Assembly (NCBI RefSeq): GCF_963576545.1
Contig: NW_026870427.1
Coordinates: 1-64,000, forward strand
Length of the DNA: 64,000 nt
Source: Limanda limanda
Taxonomy: Eukaryota > Chordata > Actinopteri > Pleuronectiformes > Pleuronectidae
Direction of reading: 5' to 3'
In this document: positions 50,104 to 63,786 of the stretch, in pieces
Numbering within the stretch: the first letter of the stretch is position 1
Layout: each line of letters begins with the position of its first letter
Translations under genes and position numbers: made by a program
Notes under the pieces: model-generated
The model's database searches: none
Told to the model about the DNA's origin: nothing
The model's input: only the letters and a program-made list of their open reading frames with translations

Positions 50104-52351
50104 GTCTCTCCGACCTTCACAAAAAAAGTTATTCAAGAATATCTCTTTCTCCTATGTGCTTTCATCCCTAACCCTAACCCTAACCCTTCCGAAAGTCGGA
50201 GAAGCTCAAGGATGGTACCGATCGATGCGCGCTACCCCATTTAGTGGGGGTAGAGCCTACTTGCAAGTCTCTCCGACCTTCACAAAAAAAGTTATTCAAG
50301 AATATCTCTTTCTCCTATGTGCTTTCATCCCTAACCCTAACCCTAACCCTTCCGAAAGTCGGAGAAGCTCAAGGATGGTACCGATCGATGCGCGCTACCC
50401 CATTTAGTGGGGGTAGAGCCTACTTGCAAGTCTCTCCGACCTTCACAAAAAAAGTTATTCAAGAATATCTCTTTCTCCTATGTGCTTTCATCCCTAACCC
50501 TAACCCTAACCCTTCCGAAAGTCGGAGAAGCTCAAGGATGGTACTGATCGATGCGCGCAACCCCATTTAGTGGGGGTAGAGCCTACTTGCAAGTCTCTCC
50601 GACCTTCACAAAAAAAGTTATTCAAGAATATCTCCTCAGATTTGGGGGAATTTCGTCGGTCGACCTCTTCCGAAGGTCGTACAAGCTCGGGGATGGTACC
50701 AATCGATCCGCAGGACCCAAATTAGTCCAGATGCAACCACTTTCCAAGTCTCTCCGACCTTCACAAAAAAAGTTATTCAAGAATATCTCTTTCTCCTATG
50801 TGCTTTCATCCCTAACCCTAACCCTTCCGAAAGTCGGAGAAGCTCAAGGATGGTACCGATCGATGCGCGCTACCCCATTTAGTGGGGGTAGAGCCTACTT
50901 GCAAGTCTCTCCGACCTTCACAAAAAAAGTTATTCAAGAATATCTCTTTCTCCTATGTGCTTTCATCCCTAACCCTAACCCTAACCCTTCCGAAAGTCGG
51001 AGAAGCTCAAGGATGGTACCGATCGATGCGCGCTACCCCATTTAGTGGGGGTAGAGCCTACTTGCAAGTCTCTCCGACCTTCACAAAAAAAGTTATTCAA
51101 GAATATCTCTTTCTCCTATGTGCTTTCATCCCTAACCCTAACCCTAACCCTTCCGAAAGTCGGAGAAGCTCAAGGATGGTACCGATCGATGCGCGCTACC
51201 CCATTTAGTGGGGGTAGAGCCTACTTGCAAGTCTCTCCGACCTTCACAAAAAAAGTTATTCAAGAATATCTCTTTCTCCTATGTGCTTTCATCCCTAACC
51301 CTAATCCTAACCCTTCCGAAAGTCGGAGAAGCTCAAGGATGGTACCGATCGATGCGCGCTACCCCATTTAGTGGGGGTAGAGCCTACTTGCAAGTCTCTC
51401 CGACCTTCACAAAAAAAGTTATTCAAGAATATCTCTTTCTCCTATGTGCTTTCATCCCTAACCCTAACCCTAACCCTTCCGAAAGTCGGAGAAGCTCAAG
51501 GATGGTACTGATCGATGCACGCAACCCCATTTAGTGGGGGTAGAGCCTACTTGCAAGTCTCTCCGACCTTCACAAAAAAAGTTATTCAAGAATATCTCCT
51601 CAGATTTGGGGGAATTTCGTCGGTCGACCTCTTCCGAAGGTCGTACAAGCTCGGGGATGGTACCAATCGATCCGCAGGACCCAAATTAGTCCAGATGCAA
51701 CCACTTTCCAAGTCTCTCCGACCTTCACAAAAAAAGTTATTCAAGAATATCTCTTTCTCCTATGTGCTTTCATCCCTAACCCTAACCCTTCCGAAAGTCG
51801 GAGAAGCTCAAGGATGGTACCGATCGATGCGCGCTACCCCATTTAGTGGGGGTAGAGCCTACTTGCAAGTCTCTCCGACCTTCACAAAAAAAGTTATTCA
51901 AGAATATCTCTTTCTCCTATGTGCTTTCATCCCTAACCCTAACCCTAACCCTTCCGAAAGTCGGAGAAGCTCAAGGATGGTACCGATCGATGCGCGCTAC
52001 CCCATTTAGTGGGGGTAGAGCCTACTTGCAAGTCTCTCCGACCTTCACAAAAAAAGTTATTCAAGAATATCTCTTTCTCCTATGTGCTTTCATCCCTAAC
52101 CCTAACCCTTCCGAAAGTCGGAGAAGCTCAAGGATGGTACCGATCGATGCGCGCTACCCCATTTAGTGGGGGTAGAGCCTACTTGCAAGTCTCTCCGACC
52201 TTCACAAAAAAAGTTATTCAAGAATATCTCTTTCTCCTATGTGCTTTCATCCCTAACCCTAACCCTAACCCTTCCGAAAGTCGGAGAAGCTCAAGGATGG
52301 TACCGATCGATGCGCGCTACCCCATTTAGTGGGGGTAGAGCCTACTTGCAA
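50104..52351 (+). repeat. 2,248-bp higher-order unit, copy 1 (14 monomers)
   Basis: A50104, A50267, A'50430, B50593, a50748, A50905, A51068, A51231, A'51394, B51557, a51712, A51869, a52032, A52189. Two B, three a and nine A sum to 2,248 bp. Markers: CCTAATCCTAACC in A51231 and GATGCACGC in A'51394. Confidence 0.94.
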
Positions 52352-54599
52352 GTCTCTCCGACCTTCACAAAAAAAGTTATTCAAGAATATCTCTTTCTCC
52401 TATGTGCTTTCATCCCTAACCCTAACCCTAACCCTTCCGAAAGTCGGAGAAGCTCAAGGATGGTACCGATCGATGCGCGCTACCCCATTTAGTGGGGGTA
52501 GAGCCTACTTGCAAGTCTCTCCGACCTTCACAAAAAAAGTTATTCAAGAATATCTCTTTCTCCTATGTGCTTTCATCCCTAACCCTAACCCTAACCCTTC
52601 CGAAAGTCGGAGAAGCTCAAGGATGGTACCGATCGATGCGCGCTACCCCATTTAGTGGGGGTAGAGCCTACTTGCAAGTCTCTCCGACCTTCACAAAAAA
52701 AGTTATTCAAGAATATCTCTTTCTCCTATGTGCTTTCATCCCTAACCCTAACCCTAACCCTTCCGAAAGTCGGAGAAGCTCAAGGATGGTACTGATCGAT
52801 GCGCGCAACCCCATTTAGTGGGGGTAGAGCCTACTTGCAAGTCTCTCCGACCTTCACAAAAAAAGTTATTCAAGAATATCTCCTCAGATTTGGGGGAATT
52901 TCGTCGGTCGACCTCTTCCGAAGGTCGTACAAGCTCGGGGATGGTACCAATCGATCCGCAGGACCCAAATTAGTCCAGATGCAACCACTTTCCAAGTCTC
53001 TCCGACCTTCACAAAAAAAGTTATTCAAGAATATCTCTTTCTCCTATGTGCTTTCATCCCTAACCCTAACCCTTCCGAAAGTCGGAGAAGCTCAAGGATG
53101 GTACCGATCGATGCGCGCTACCCCATTTAGTGGGGGTAGAGCCTACTTGCAAGTCTCTCCGACCTTCACAAAAAAAGTTATTCAAGAATATCTCTTTCTC
53201 CTATGTGCTTTCATCCCTAACCCTAACCCTAACCCTTCCGAAAGTCGGAGAAGCTCAAGGATGGTACCGATCGATGCGCGCTACCCCATTTAGTGGGGGT
53301 AGAGCCTACTTGCAAGTCTCTCCGACCTTCACAAAAAAAGTTATTCAAGAATATCTCTTTCTCCTATGTGCTTTCATCCCTAACCCTAACCCTAACCCTT
53401 CCGAAAGTCGGAGAAGCTCAAGGATGGTACCGATCGATGCGCGCTACCCCATTTAGTGGGGGTAGAGCCTACTTGCAAGTCTCTCCGACCTTCACAAAAA
53501 AAGTTATTCAAGAATATCTCTTTCTCCTATGTGCTTTCATCCCTAACCCTAATCCTAACCCTTCCGAAAGTCGGAGAAGCTCAAGGATGGTACCGATCGA
53601 TGCGCGCTACCCCATTTAGTGGGGGTAGAGCCTACTTGCAAGTCTCTCCGACCTTCACAAAAAAAGTTATTCAAGAATATCTCTTTCTCCTATGTGCTTT
53701 CATCCCTAACCCTAACCCTAACCCTTCCGAAAGTCGGAGAAGCTCAAGGATGGTACTGATCGATGCACGCAACCCCATTTAGTGGGGGTAGAGCCTACTT
53801 GCAAGTCTCTCCGACCTTCACAAAAAAAGTTATTCAAGAATATCTCCTCAGATTTGGGGGAATTTCGTCGGTCGACCTCTTCCGAAGGTCGTACAAGCTC
53901 GGGGATGGTACCAATCGATCCGCAGGACCCAAATTAGTCCAGATGCAACCACTTTCCAAGTCTCTCCGACCTTCACAAAAAAAGTTATTCAAGAATATCT
54001 CTTTCTCCTATGTGCTTTCATCCCTAACCCTAACCCTTCCGAAAGTCGGAGAAGCTCAAGGATGGTACCGATCGATGCGCGCTACCCCATTTAGTGGGGG
54101 TAGAGCCTACTTGCAAGTCTCTCCGACCTTCACAAAAAAAGTTATTCAAGAATATCTCTTTCTCCTATGTGCTTTCATCCCTAACCCTAACCCTAACCCT
54201 TCCGAAAGTCGGAGAAGCTCAAGGATGGTACCGATCGATGCGCGCTACCCCATTTAGTGGGGGTAGAGCCTACTTGCAAGTCTCTCCGACCTTCACAAAA
54301 AAAGTTATTCAAGAATATCTCTTTCTCCTATGTGCTTTCATCCCTAACCCTAACCCTTCCGAAAGTCGGAGAAGCTCAAGGATGGTACCGATCGATGCGC
54401 GCTACCCCATTTAGTGGGGGTAGAGCCTACTTGCAAGTCTCTCCGACCTTCACAAAAAAAGTTATTCAAGAATATCTCTTTCTCCTATGTGCTTTCATCC
54501 CTAACCCTAACCCTAACCCTTCCGAAAGTCGGAGAAGCTCAAGGATGGTACCGATCGATGCGCGCTACCCCATTTAGTGGGGGTAGAGCCTACTTGCAA
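52352..54599 (+). repeat. 2,248-bp higher-order unit, copy 2
   Basis: A52352, A52515, A'52678, B52841, a52996, A53153, A53316, A53479, A'53642, B53805, a53960, A54117, a54280, A54437. All monomers and both markers (CCTAATCCTAACC in A53479, GATGCACGC in A'53642) match copy 1. The match ends near 54610, where the next A has a 6-bp insertion. Confidence 0.94.
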
Positions 54600-57500
54600 G
54601 TCTCTCCGACTCCAACCTTCACAAAAAAAGTTATTCAAGAATATCTCTTTCTCCTATGTGCTTTCATCCCTAACCCTAACCCTAACCCTTCCGAAAGTCG
54701 GAGAAGCTCAAGGATGGTACCGATCGATGCGCGTTACCCCATTTAGTGGGGGTAGAGCCTACTTGCAAGTCTCTCCGACCTTCACAAAAAAAGTTATTCA
54801 AGAATATCTCTTTCTCCTATGTGCTTTCATCCCTAACCCTAACCCTAACCCTTCCGAAAGTCGGAGAAGCTCAAAGATGGTACCGATCGATGCGCGCTAC
54901 CCCATTTAGTGGGAGTAGAGCCTACTTGCAAGTCTCTCCGACCTTCACAAAAAAAGTTATTCAAGAATATCTCTTTCTCCTATGTGCTTTCATCCCTAAC
55001 CCTAACCCTTCCGAAAGTCGGAGAATCTCAAGGATGGTACTGATCGATGCGCGCAACCCCATTTAGTGGGGGTAGAGCCTACTTGCAAGTCTCTCCGACC
55101 TTCACAAAAAAAGTTATTCAAGAATATCTCCTCAGATTTGGGGGAATTTCGTCGGTCGACCTCTTCCGAAGGTCGTACAAGCTCGGGGATGGTACCAATC
55201 GATCCGCAGGACCCAAATTAGTCCAGATGCAACCACTTTCCAAGTCTCTCCGACCTTCACAAAAAAAGTTATTCAAGAATATCTCTTTCTCCTATGTGCT
55301 TTCATCCCTAACCCTAACCCTAACCCTTCCGAAAGTCTAAGAAGCTCAAGGATGGTACCGATCGATGCGCGCTACCCCATTTAGTGGGGGTAGAGCCTAC
55401 TTGCAAGTCTCTCCGACCTTCACAAAAAAAGTTATTCAAGAATATCTCTTTCTCCTATGTGCTTTCATCCCTAACCCTAACCCTAACCCTTCCGAAAGTC
55501 GGAGAAGCTCAAGGATGGTACCGATCGATGCGCGCTACCCCATTTAGTGGGGGTAGAGCCTACTTGCAAGTCTCTCCGACCTTCACAAAAAAAGTTATTC
55601 AAGAATATCTCTTTCTCCTATGTGCTTTCATCCCTAACCCTAACCCTAACCCTTCCGAAAGTCGGAGAAGCTCAAGGATGGTACCGATCGATGCGCGCTA
55701 CCCCATTTAGTGGGGGTAGAGCCTACTTGCAAGTCTCTCCGACCTTCACAAAAAAAGTTATTCAAGAATATCTCTTTCTCCTATGTGCTTTCATCCCTAA
55801 CCCTAACCCTAACCCTTCCGAAAGTCGGAGAAGCTCAAGGATGGTACCGATCGATGCGCGCTACCCCATTTAGTGGGGGTAGAGCCTACTTGCAAGTCTC
55901 TCCGACCTTCACAAAAAAAGTTATTCAAGAATATCTCTTTCTCCTATGTGCTTTCATCCCTAACCCTAACCCTAACCCTTCCGAAAGTCGGAGAAGCTCA
56001 AGGATGGTACCGATCGATGCGCGCTACCCCATTTAGTGGGGGTAGAGCCTACTTGCAAGTCTCTCCGACCTTCACAAAAAAAGTTATTCAAGAATATCTC
56101 TTTCTCCTATGTGCTTTCATCCCTAACCCTAACCCTAACCCTTCCGAAAGTCGGAGAAGCTCAAGGATGGTACCGATCGATGCGCGCTACCCCATTTAGT
56201 GGGGGTAGAGCCTACTTGCAAGTCTCTCCGACCTTCACAAAAAAAGTTATTCAAGAATATCTCTTTCTCCTATGTGCTTTCATCCCTAACCCTAACCCTA
56301 ACCCTTCCGAAAGTCGGAGAAGCTCAAGGATGGTACCGATCGATGCGCGCTACCCCATTTAGTGGGGGTAGAGCCTACTTGCAAGTCTCTCCGACCTTCA
56401 CAAAAAAAGTTATTCAAGAATATCTCTTTCTCCTATGTGCTTTCATCCCTAACCCTAACCCTAACCCTTCCGAAAGTCGGAGAAGCTCAAGGATGGTACT
56501 GATCGATGCGCGCAACCCCATTTAGTGGGGGTAGAGCCTACTTGCAAGTCTCTCCGACCTTCACAAAAAAAGTTATTCAAGAATATCTCCTCAGATTTGG
56601 GGGAATTTCGTCGGTCGACCTCTTCCGAAGGTCGTACAAGCTCGGGGATGGTACCAATCGATCCGCAGGACCCAAATTAGTCCAGATGCAACCACTTTCC
56701 AAGTCTCTCCGACCTTCACAAAAAAAGTTATTCAAGAATATCTCTTTCTCCTATGTGCTTTCATCCCTAACCCTAACCCTTCCGAAAGTCGGAGAAGCTC
56801 AAGGATGGTACCGATCGATGCGCGCTACCCCATTTAGTGGGGGTAGAGCCTACTTGCAAGTCTCTCCGACCTTCACAAAAAAAGTTATTCAAGAATATCT
56901 CTTTCTCCTATGTGCTTTCATCCCTAACCCTAACCCTTCCGAAAGTCGGAGAAGCTCAAGGATAGTACCGATCGATGCGCGCTACCCCATTTAGTGGGGG
57001 TAGAGCCTACTTGCAAGTCTCTCCGACCTTCACAAAAAAAGTTATTCAAGAATATCTCTTTCTCCTATGTGCTTTCATCCCTAACCCTAACCCTAACCCT
57101 TCCGAAAGTCGGAGAAGCTCAAGGATGGTACCGATCGATGCGCGCTACCCCATTTAGTGGGGGTAGAGCCTACTTGCAAGTCTCTCCGACCTTCACAAAA
57201 AAAGTTATTCAAGAATATCTCTTTCTCCTATGTGCTTTCATCCCTAACCCTAACCCTAACCCTTCCGAAAGTCGGAGAAGCTCAAGGATGGTACCGATCG
57301 ATGCGCGCTACCCCATTTAGTGGGGGTAGAGCCTACTTGCAAGTCTCTCCGACCTTCACAAAAAAAGTTATTCAAGAATATCTCTTTCTCCTATGTGCTT
57401 TCATCCCTAACCCTAACCCTTCCGAAAGTCGGAGAAGCTCAAGGATGGTACTGATCGATGCGCGCTACCCCATTTAGTGGGGGTAGAGCCTACTTGCAAG

Positions 57501-57825
57501 TCTCTCCGACCTTCACAAAAAAAGTTATTCAAGAATATCTCTTTCTCCTATGTGCTTTCATCCCTAACCCTAACCCTAACCCTTCCGAAAGTCGGAGAAG
57601 CTCAAGGATGGTACCGATCGATGCGCGCTACCCCATTTAGTGGGGGTAGAGCCTACTTGCAAGTCTCTCCGACCTTCACAAAAAAAGTTATTCAAGAATA
57701 TCTCTTTCTCCTATGTGCTTTCATCCCTAACCCTAACCCTAACCCTTCCGAAAGTCGGAGAAGCTCAAGGATGGTACTGATCGATGCGCGCAACCCCATT
57801 TAGTGGGGGTAGAGCCTACTTGCAA
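54600..57825 (+). repeat. A-rich segment 54600-57825
   Basis: A54600 (169 bp), A54769, a'54932, B55089, A55244, A55407, A55570, A55733, A55896, A56059, A56222, A'56385, B56548, a56703, a56860 (with GGATAGTACC), A57017, A57180, a57343, A57500, A'57663. A54600 has TCCAAC inserted after TCTCTCCGAC (54611-54616), an imperfect duplication of TCCGAC. A54769 has CTCAAAGATGG. a'54932 has GAGAATCTC. A55244 has GTCTAAGAAG. a57343 has the first A' change only, like A4073. Confidence 0.9.
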
Positions 57826-60800
57826 GTCTCTCCGACCTTCACAAAAAAAGTTATTCAAGAATATCTCCTCAGATTTGGGGGAATTTCGTCGGTCGACCTC
57901 TTCCGAAGGTCGTACAAGCTCGGGGATGGTACCAATCGATCCGCAGGACCCAAATTAGTCCAGATGCAACCACTTTCCAAGTCTCTCCGACCTTCACAAA
58001 AAAAGTTATTCAAGAATATCTCTTTCTCCTATGTGCTTTCATCCCTAACCCTAACCCTTCCGAAAGTCGGAGAAGCTCAAGGATGGTACCGATCGATGCG
58101 CGCTACCCCATTTAGTGGGGGTAGAGCCTACTTGCAAGTCTCTCCGACCTTCACAAAAAAAGTTATTCAAGAATATCTCTTTCTCCTATGTGCTTTCATC
58201 CCTAACCCTAACCCTAACCCTTCCGAAAGTCGGAGAAGCTCAAGGATGGTACCGATCGATGCGCGCTACCCCATTTAGTGGGGGTAGAGCCTACTTGCAA
58301 GTCTCTCCGACCTTCACAAAAAAAGTTATTCAAGAATATCTCTTTCTCCTATGTGCTTTCATCCCTAACCCTAACCCTAACCCTTCCGAAAGTCGGAGAA
58401 GCTCAAGGATGGTACCGATCGATGCGCGCTACCCCATTTAGTGGGGGTAGAGCCTACTTGCAAGTCTCTCCGACCTTCACAAAAAAAGTTATTCAAGAAT
58501 ATCTCTTTCTCCTATGTGCTTTCATCCCTAACCCTAACCCTAACCCTTCCGAAAGTCGGAGAAGCTCAAGGATGGTACCGATCGATGCGCGCTACCCCAT
58601 TTAGTGGGGGTAGAGCCTACTTGCAAGTCTCTCCGACCTTCACAAAAAAAGTTATTCAAGAATATCTCTTTCTCCTATGTGCTTTCATCCCTAACCCTAA
58701 CCCTAACCCTTCCGAAAGTCGGAGAAGCTCAAGGATGGTACCGATCGATGCGCGCTACCCCATTTAGTGGGGGTAGAGCCTACTTGCAAGTCTCTCCGAC
58801 CTTCACAAAAAAAGTTATTCAAGAATATCTCTTTCTCCTATGTGCTTTCATCCCTAACCCTAACCCTAACCCTTCCGAAAGTCGGAGAAGCTCAAGGATG
58901 GTACTGATCGATGCGCGCAACCCCATTTAGTGGGGGTAGAGCCTACTTGCAAGTCTCTCCGACCTTCACAAAAAAAGTTATTCAAGAATATCTCCTCAGA
59001 TTTGGGGGAATTTCGTCGGTCGACCTCTTCCGAAGGTCGTACAAGCTCGGGGATGGTACCAATCGATCCGCAGGACCCAAATTAGTCCAGATGCAACCAC
59101 TTTCCAAGTCTCTCCGACCTTCACAAAAAAAGTTATTCAAGAATATCTCTTTCTCCTATGTGCTTTCATCCCTAACCCTAACCCTTCCGAAAGTCGGAGA
59201 AGCTCAAGGATGGTACCGATCGATGCGCGCTACCCCATTTAGTGGGGGTAGAGCCTACTTGCAAGTCTCTCCGACCTTCACAAAAAAAGTTATTCAAGAA
59301 TATCTCTTTCTCCTATGTGCTTTCATCCCTAACCCTAACCCTAACCCTTCCGAAAGTCGGAGAAGCTCAAGGATGGTACCGATCGATGCGCGCTACCCCA
59401 TTTAGTGGGGGTAGAGCCTACTTGCAAGTCTCTCCGACCTTCACAAAAAAAGTTATTCAAGAATATCTCTTTCTCCTATGTGCTTTCATCCCTAACCCTA
59501 ACCCTAACCCTTCCGAAAGTCGGAGAAGCTCAAGGATGGTACCGATCGATGCGCGCTACCCCATTTAGTGGGGGTAGAGCCTACTTGCAAGTCTCTCCGA
59601 CCTTCACAAAAAAAGTTATTCAAGAATATCTCTTTCTCCTATGTGCTTTCATCCCTAACCCTAACCCTAACCCTTCCGAAAGTCGGAGAAGCTCAAGAAT
59701 GGTACCGATCGATGCGCGCTACCCCATTTAGTGGGGGTAGAGCCTACTTGCAAGTCTCTCCGACCTTCACAAAAAAAGTTATTCAAGAATATCTCTTTCT
59801 CCTATGTGCTTTCATCCCTAACCCTAACCCTAACCCTTCCGAAAGTCGGAGAAGCTCAAGGATGGTACCGATCGATGCGCGCTACCCCATTTAGTGGGGG
59901 TAGAGCCTACTTGCAAGTCTCTCCGACCTTCACAAAAAAAGTTATTCAAGAATATCTCTTTCTCCTATGTGCTTTCATCCCTAACCCTAACCCTAACCCT
60001 TCCGAAAGTCGGAGAAGCTCAAGGATGGTACCGATCGATGCGCGCTACCCCATTTAGTGGGGGTAGAGCCTACTTGCAAGTCTCTCCGACCTTCACAAAA
60101 AAAGTTATTCAAGAATATCTCTTTCTCCTATGTGCTTTCATCCCTAACCCTAACCCTAACCCTTCCGAAAGTCGGAGAAGCTCAAGGATGGTACTGATCG
60201 ATGCGCGCAACCCCATTTAGTGGGGGTAGAGCCTACTTGCAAGTCTCTCCGACCTTCACAAAAAAAGTTATTCAAGAATATCTCCTCAGATTTGGGGGAA
60301 TTTCGTCGGTCGACCTCTTCCGAAGGTCGTACAAGCTCGGGGATGGTACCAATCGATCCGCAGGACCCAAATTAGTCCAGATGCAACCACTTTCCAAGTC
60401 TCTCCGACCTTCACAAAAAAAGTTATTCAAGAATATCTCTTTCTCCTATGTGCTTTCATCCCTAACCCTAACCCTTCCGAAAGTCGGAGAAGCTCAAGGA
60501 TGGTACCGATCGATGCGCGCTACCCCATTTAGTGGGGGTAGAGCCTACTTGCAAGTCTCTCCGACCTTCACAAAAAAAGTTATTCAAGAATATCTCTTTC
60601 TCCTATGTGCTTTCATCCCTAACCCTAACCCTAACCCTTCCGAAAGTCGGAGAAGCTCAAGGATGGTACCGATCGATGCGCGCTACCCCATTTAGTGGGG
60701 GTAGAGCCTACTTGCAAGTCTCTCCGACCTTCACAAAAAAAGTTATTCAAGAATATCTCTTTCTCCTATGTGCTTTCATCCCTAACCCTAACCCTAACTC

Positions 60801-63786
60801 TTCCGAAAGTCGGAGAAGCTCAAGGATGGTACCGATCGATGCGCGCTACCCCATTTAGTGGGGGTAGAGCCTACTTGCAAGTCTCTCCGACCTTCACAAA
60901 AAAAGTTATTCAAGAATATCTCTTTCTCCTATGTGCTTTCATCCCTAACCCTAACCCTAACCCTTCCGAAAGTCGGAGAAGCTCAAGGATGGTACCGATC
61001 GATGTGCGCTACCCCATTTAGTGGGGGTAGAGCCTACTTGCAAGTCTCTCCGACCTTCACAAAAAAAGTTATTCAAGAATATCTCTTTCTCCTATGTGCT
61101 TTCATCCCTAACCCTAACCCTAACCCTTCCGAAAGTCGGAGAAGCTCAAGGATGGTACCGATCGATGCGCGCTACCCCATTTAGTGGGGGTAGAGCCTAC
61201 TTGCAAGTCTCTCCGACCTTCACAAAAAAAGTTATTCAAGAATATCTCTTTCTCCTATGTGCTTTCATCCCTAACCCTAACCCTAACCCTTCCGAAAGTC
61301 GGAGAAGCTCAAGGATGGTACTGATCGATGCGCGCAACCCCATTTAGTGGGGGTAGAGCCTACTTGCAAGTCTCTCCGACCTTCACAAAAAAAGTTATTC
61401 AAGAATATCTCCTCAGATTTGGGGGAATTTCGTCGGTCGACCTCTTCCGAAGGTCGTACAAGCTCGGGGATGGTACCAATCGATCCGCAGGACCCAAATT
61501 AGTCCAGATGCAACCACTTTCCAAGTCTCTCCGACCTTCACAAAAAAAGTTATTCAAGAATATCTCTTTCTCCTATGTGCTTTCATCCCTAACCCTAACC
61601 CTTCCGAAAGTCGGAGAAGCTCAAGGATGGTACCGATCGATGCGCGCTACCCCATTTAGTGGGGGTAGAGCCTACTTGCAAGTCTCTCCGACCTTCACAA
61701 AAAAAGTTATTCAAGAATATCTCTTTCTCCTATGTGCTTTCATCCCTAACCCTAACCCTAACCCTTCCGAAAGTCGGAGAAGCTCAAGGATGGTACCGAT
61801 CGATGCGCGCTACCCCATTTAGTGGGGGTAGAGCCTACTTGCAAGTCTCTCCGACCTTCACAAAAAAAGTTATTCAAGAATATCTCTTTCTCCTATGTGC
61901 TTTCATCCCTAACCCTAACCCTAACCCTTCCGAAAGTCGGAGAAGCTCAAGGATGGTACCGATCGATGCGCGCTACCCCATTTAGTGGGGGTAGAGCCTA
62001 CTTGCAAGTCTCTCCGACCTTCACAAAAAAAGTTATTCAAGAATATCTCTTTCTCCTATGTGCTTTCATCCCTAACCCTAACCCTAACCCTTCCGAAAGT
62101 CGGAGAAGCTCAAGGATGGTACCGATCGATGCGCGCTACCCCATTTAGTGGGGGTAGAGCCTACTTGCAAGTCTCTCCGACCTTCACAAAAAAAGTTATT
62201 CAAGAATATCTCTTTCTCCTATGTGCTTTCATCCCTAACCCTAACCCTAACCCTTCCGAAAGTCGGAGAAGCTCAAAGATGGTACCGATCGATGCGCGCT
62301 ACCCCATTTAGTGGGGGTAGAGCCTACTTGCAAGTCTCTCCGACCTTCACAAAAAAAGTTATTCAAGAATATCTCTTTCTCCTATGTGCTTTCATCCCTA
62401 ACCCTAACCCTAACCCTTCCGAAAGTCGGAGAAGCTCAAGGATGGTACTGATCGATGCGCGCAACCCCATTTAGTGGGGGTAGAGCCTACTTGCAAGTCT
62501 CTCCGACCTTCACAAAAAAAGTTATTCAAGAATATCTCCTCAGATTTGGGGGAATTTCGTCGGTCGACCTCTTCCGAAGGTCGTACAAGCTCGGGGATGG
62601 TACCAATCGATCCGCAGGACCCAAATTAGTCCAGATGCAACCACTTTCCAAGTCTCTCCGACCTTCACAAAAAAAGTTATTCAAGAATATCTCTTTCTCC
62701 TATGTGCTTTCATCCCTAACCCTAACCCTTCCGAAAGTCGGAGAAGCTCAAGGATGGTACCGATCGATGCGCGCTACCCCATTTAGTGGGGGTAGAGCCT
62801 ACTTGCAAGTCTCTCCGACCTTCACAAAAAAAGTTATTCAAGAATATCTCTTTCTCCTATGTGCTTTCATCCCTAACCCTAACCCTAACCCTTCCGAAAG
62901 TCGGAGAAGCTCAAGGATGGTACCGATCGATGCGCGCTACCCCATTTAGTGGGGGTAGAGCCTACTTGCAAGTCTCTCCGACCTTCACAAAAAAAGTTAT
63001 TCAAGAATATCTCTTTCTCCTATGTGCTTTCATCCCTAACCCTAACCCTAACCCTTCCGAAAGTCGGAGAAGCTCAAGGATGGTACCGATCGATGCGCGC
63101 TACCCCATTTAGTGGGGGTAGAGCCTACTTGCAAGTCTCTCCGACCTTCACAAAAAAAGTTATTCAAGAATATCTCTTTCTCCTATGTGCTTTCATCCCT
63201 AACCCTAACCCTAACCCTTCCGAAAGTCGGAGAAGCTCAAGGATGGTACCGATCGATGCGCGCTACCCCATTTAGTGGGGGTAGAGCCTACTTGCAAGTC
63301 TCTCCGACCTTCACAAAAAAAGTTATTCAAGAATATCTCTTTCTCCTATGTGCTTTCATCCCTAACCCTAACCCTAACCCTTCCGAAAGTCGGAGAAGCT
63401 CAAGGATGGTACCGATCGATGCGCGCTACCCCATTTAGTGGGGGTAGAGCCTACTTGCAAGTCTCTCCGACCTTCACAAAAAAAGTTATTCAAGAATATC
63501 TCTTTCTCCTATGTGCTTTCATCCCTAACCCTAACCCTAACCCTTCCGAAAGTCGGAGAAGCTCAAGGATGGTACCGATCGATGCGCGCTACCCCATTTA
63601 GTGGGGGTAGAGCCTACTTGCAAGTCTCTCCGACCTTCACAAAAAAAGTTATTCAAGAATATCTCTTTCTCCTATGTGCTTTCATCCCTAACCCTAACCC
63701 TAACCCTTCCGAAAGTCGGAGAAGCTCAAGGATGGTACTGATCGATGCGCGCAACCCCATTTAGTGGGGGTAGAGCCTACTTGCAA
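57826..63786 (+). repeat. Regular B-a-A(n)-A' cassettes (five in tandem)
   Basis: Five successive cassettes, each B, a, several A, A': 57826-58952 (1,127 bp), 58953-60242 (1,290), 60243-61369 (1,127), 61370-62496 (1,127), 62497-63786 (1,290). The lengths are 155+157+5x163 and 155+157+6x163, so cassettes differ by one A only. Private changes: CTCAAGAATGG in A59591, CTAACTCTTCC in A60718, GATGTGCGC in A60881 (as at 36274 and 42850) and CTCAAAGATGG in A62171. This is the most regular part of the window. Confidence 0.95.
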
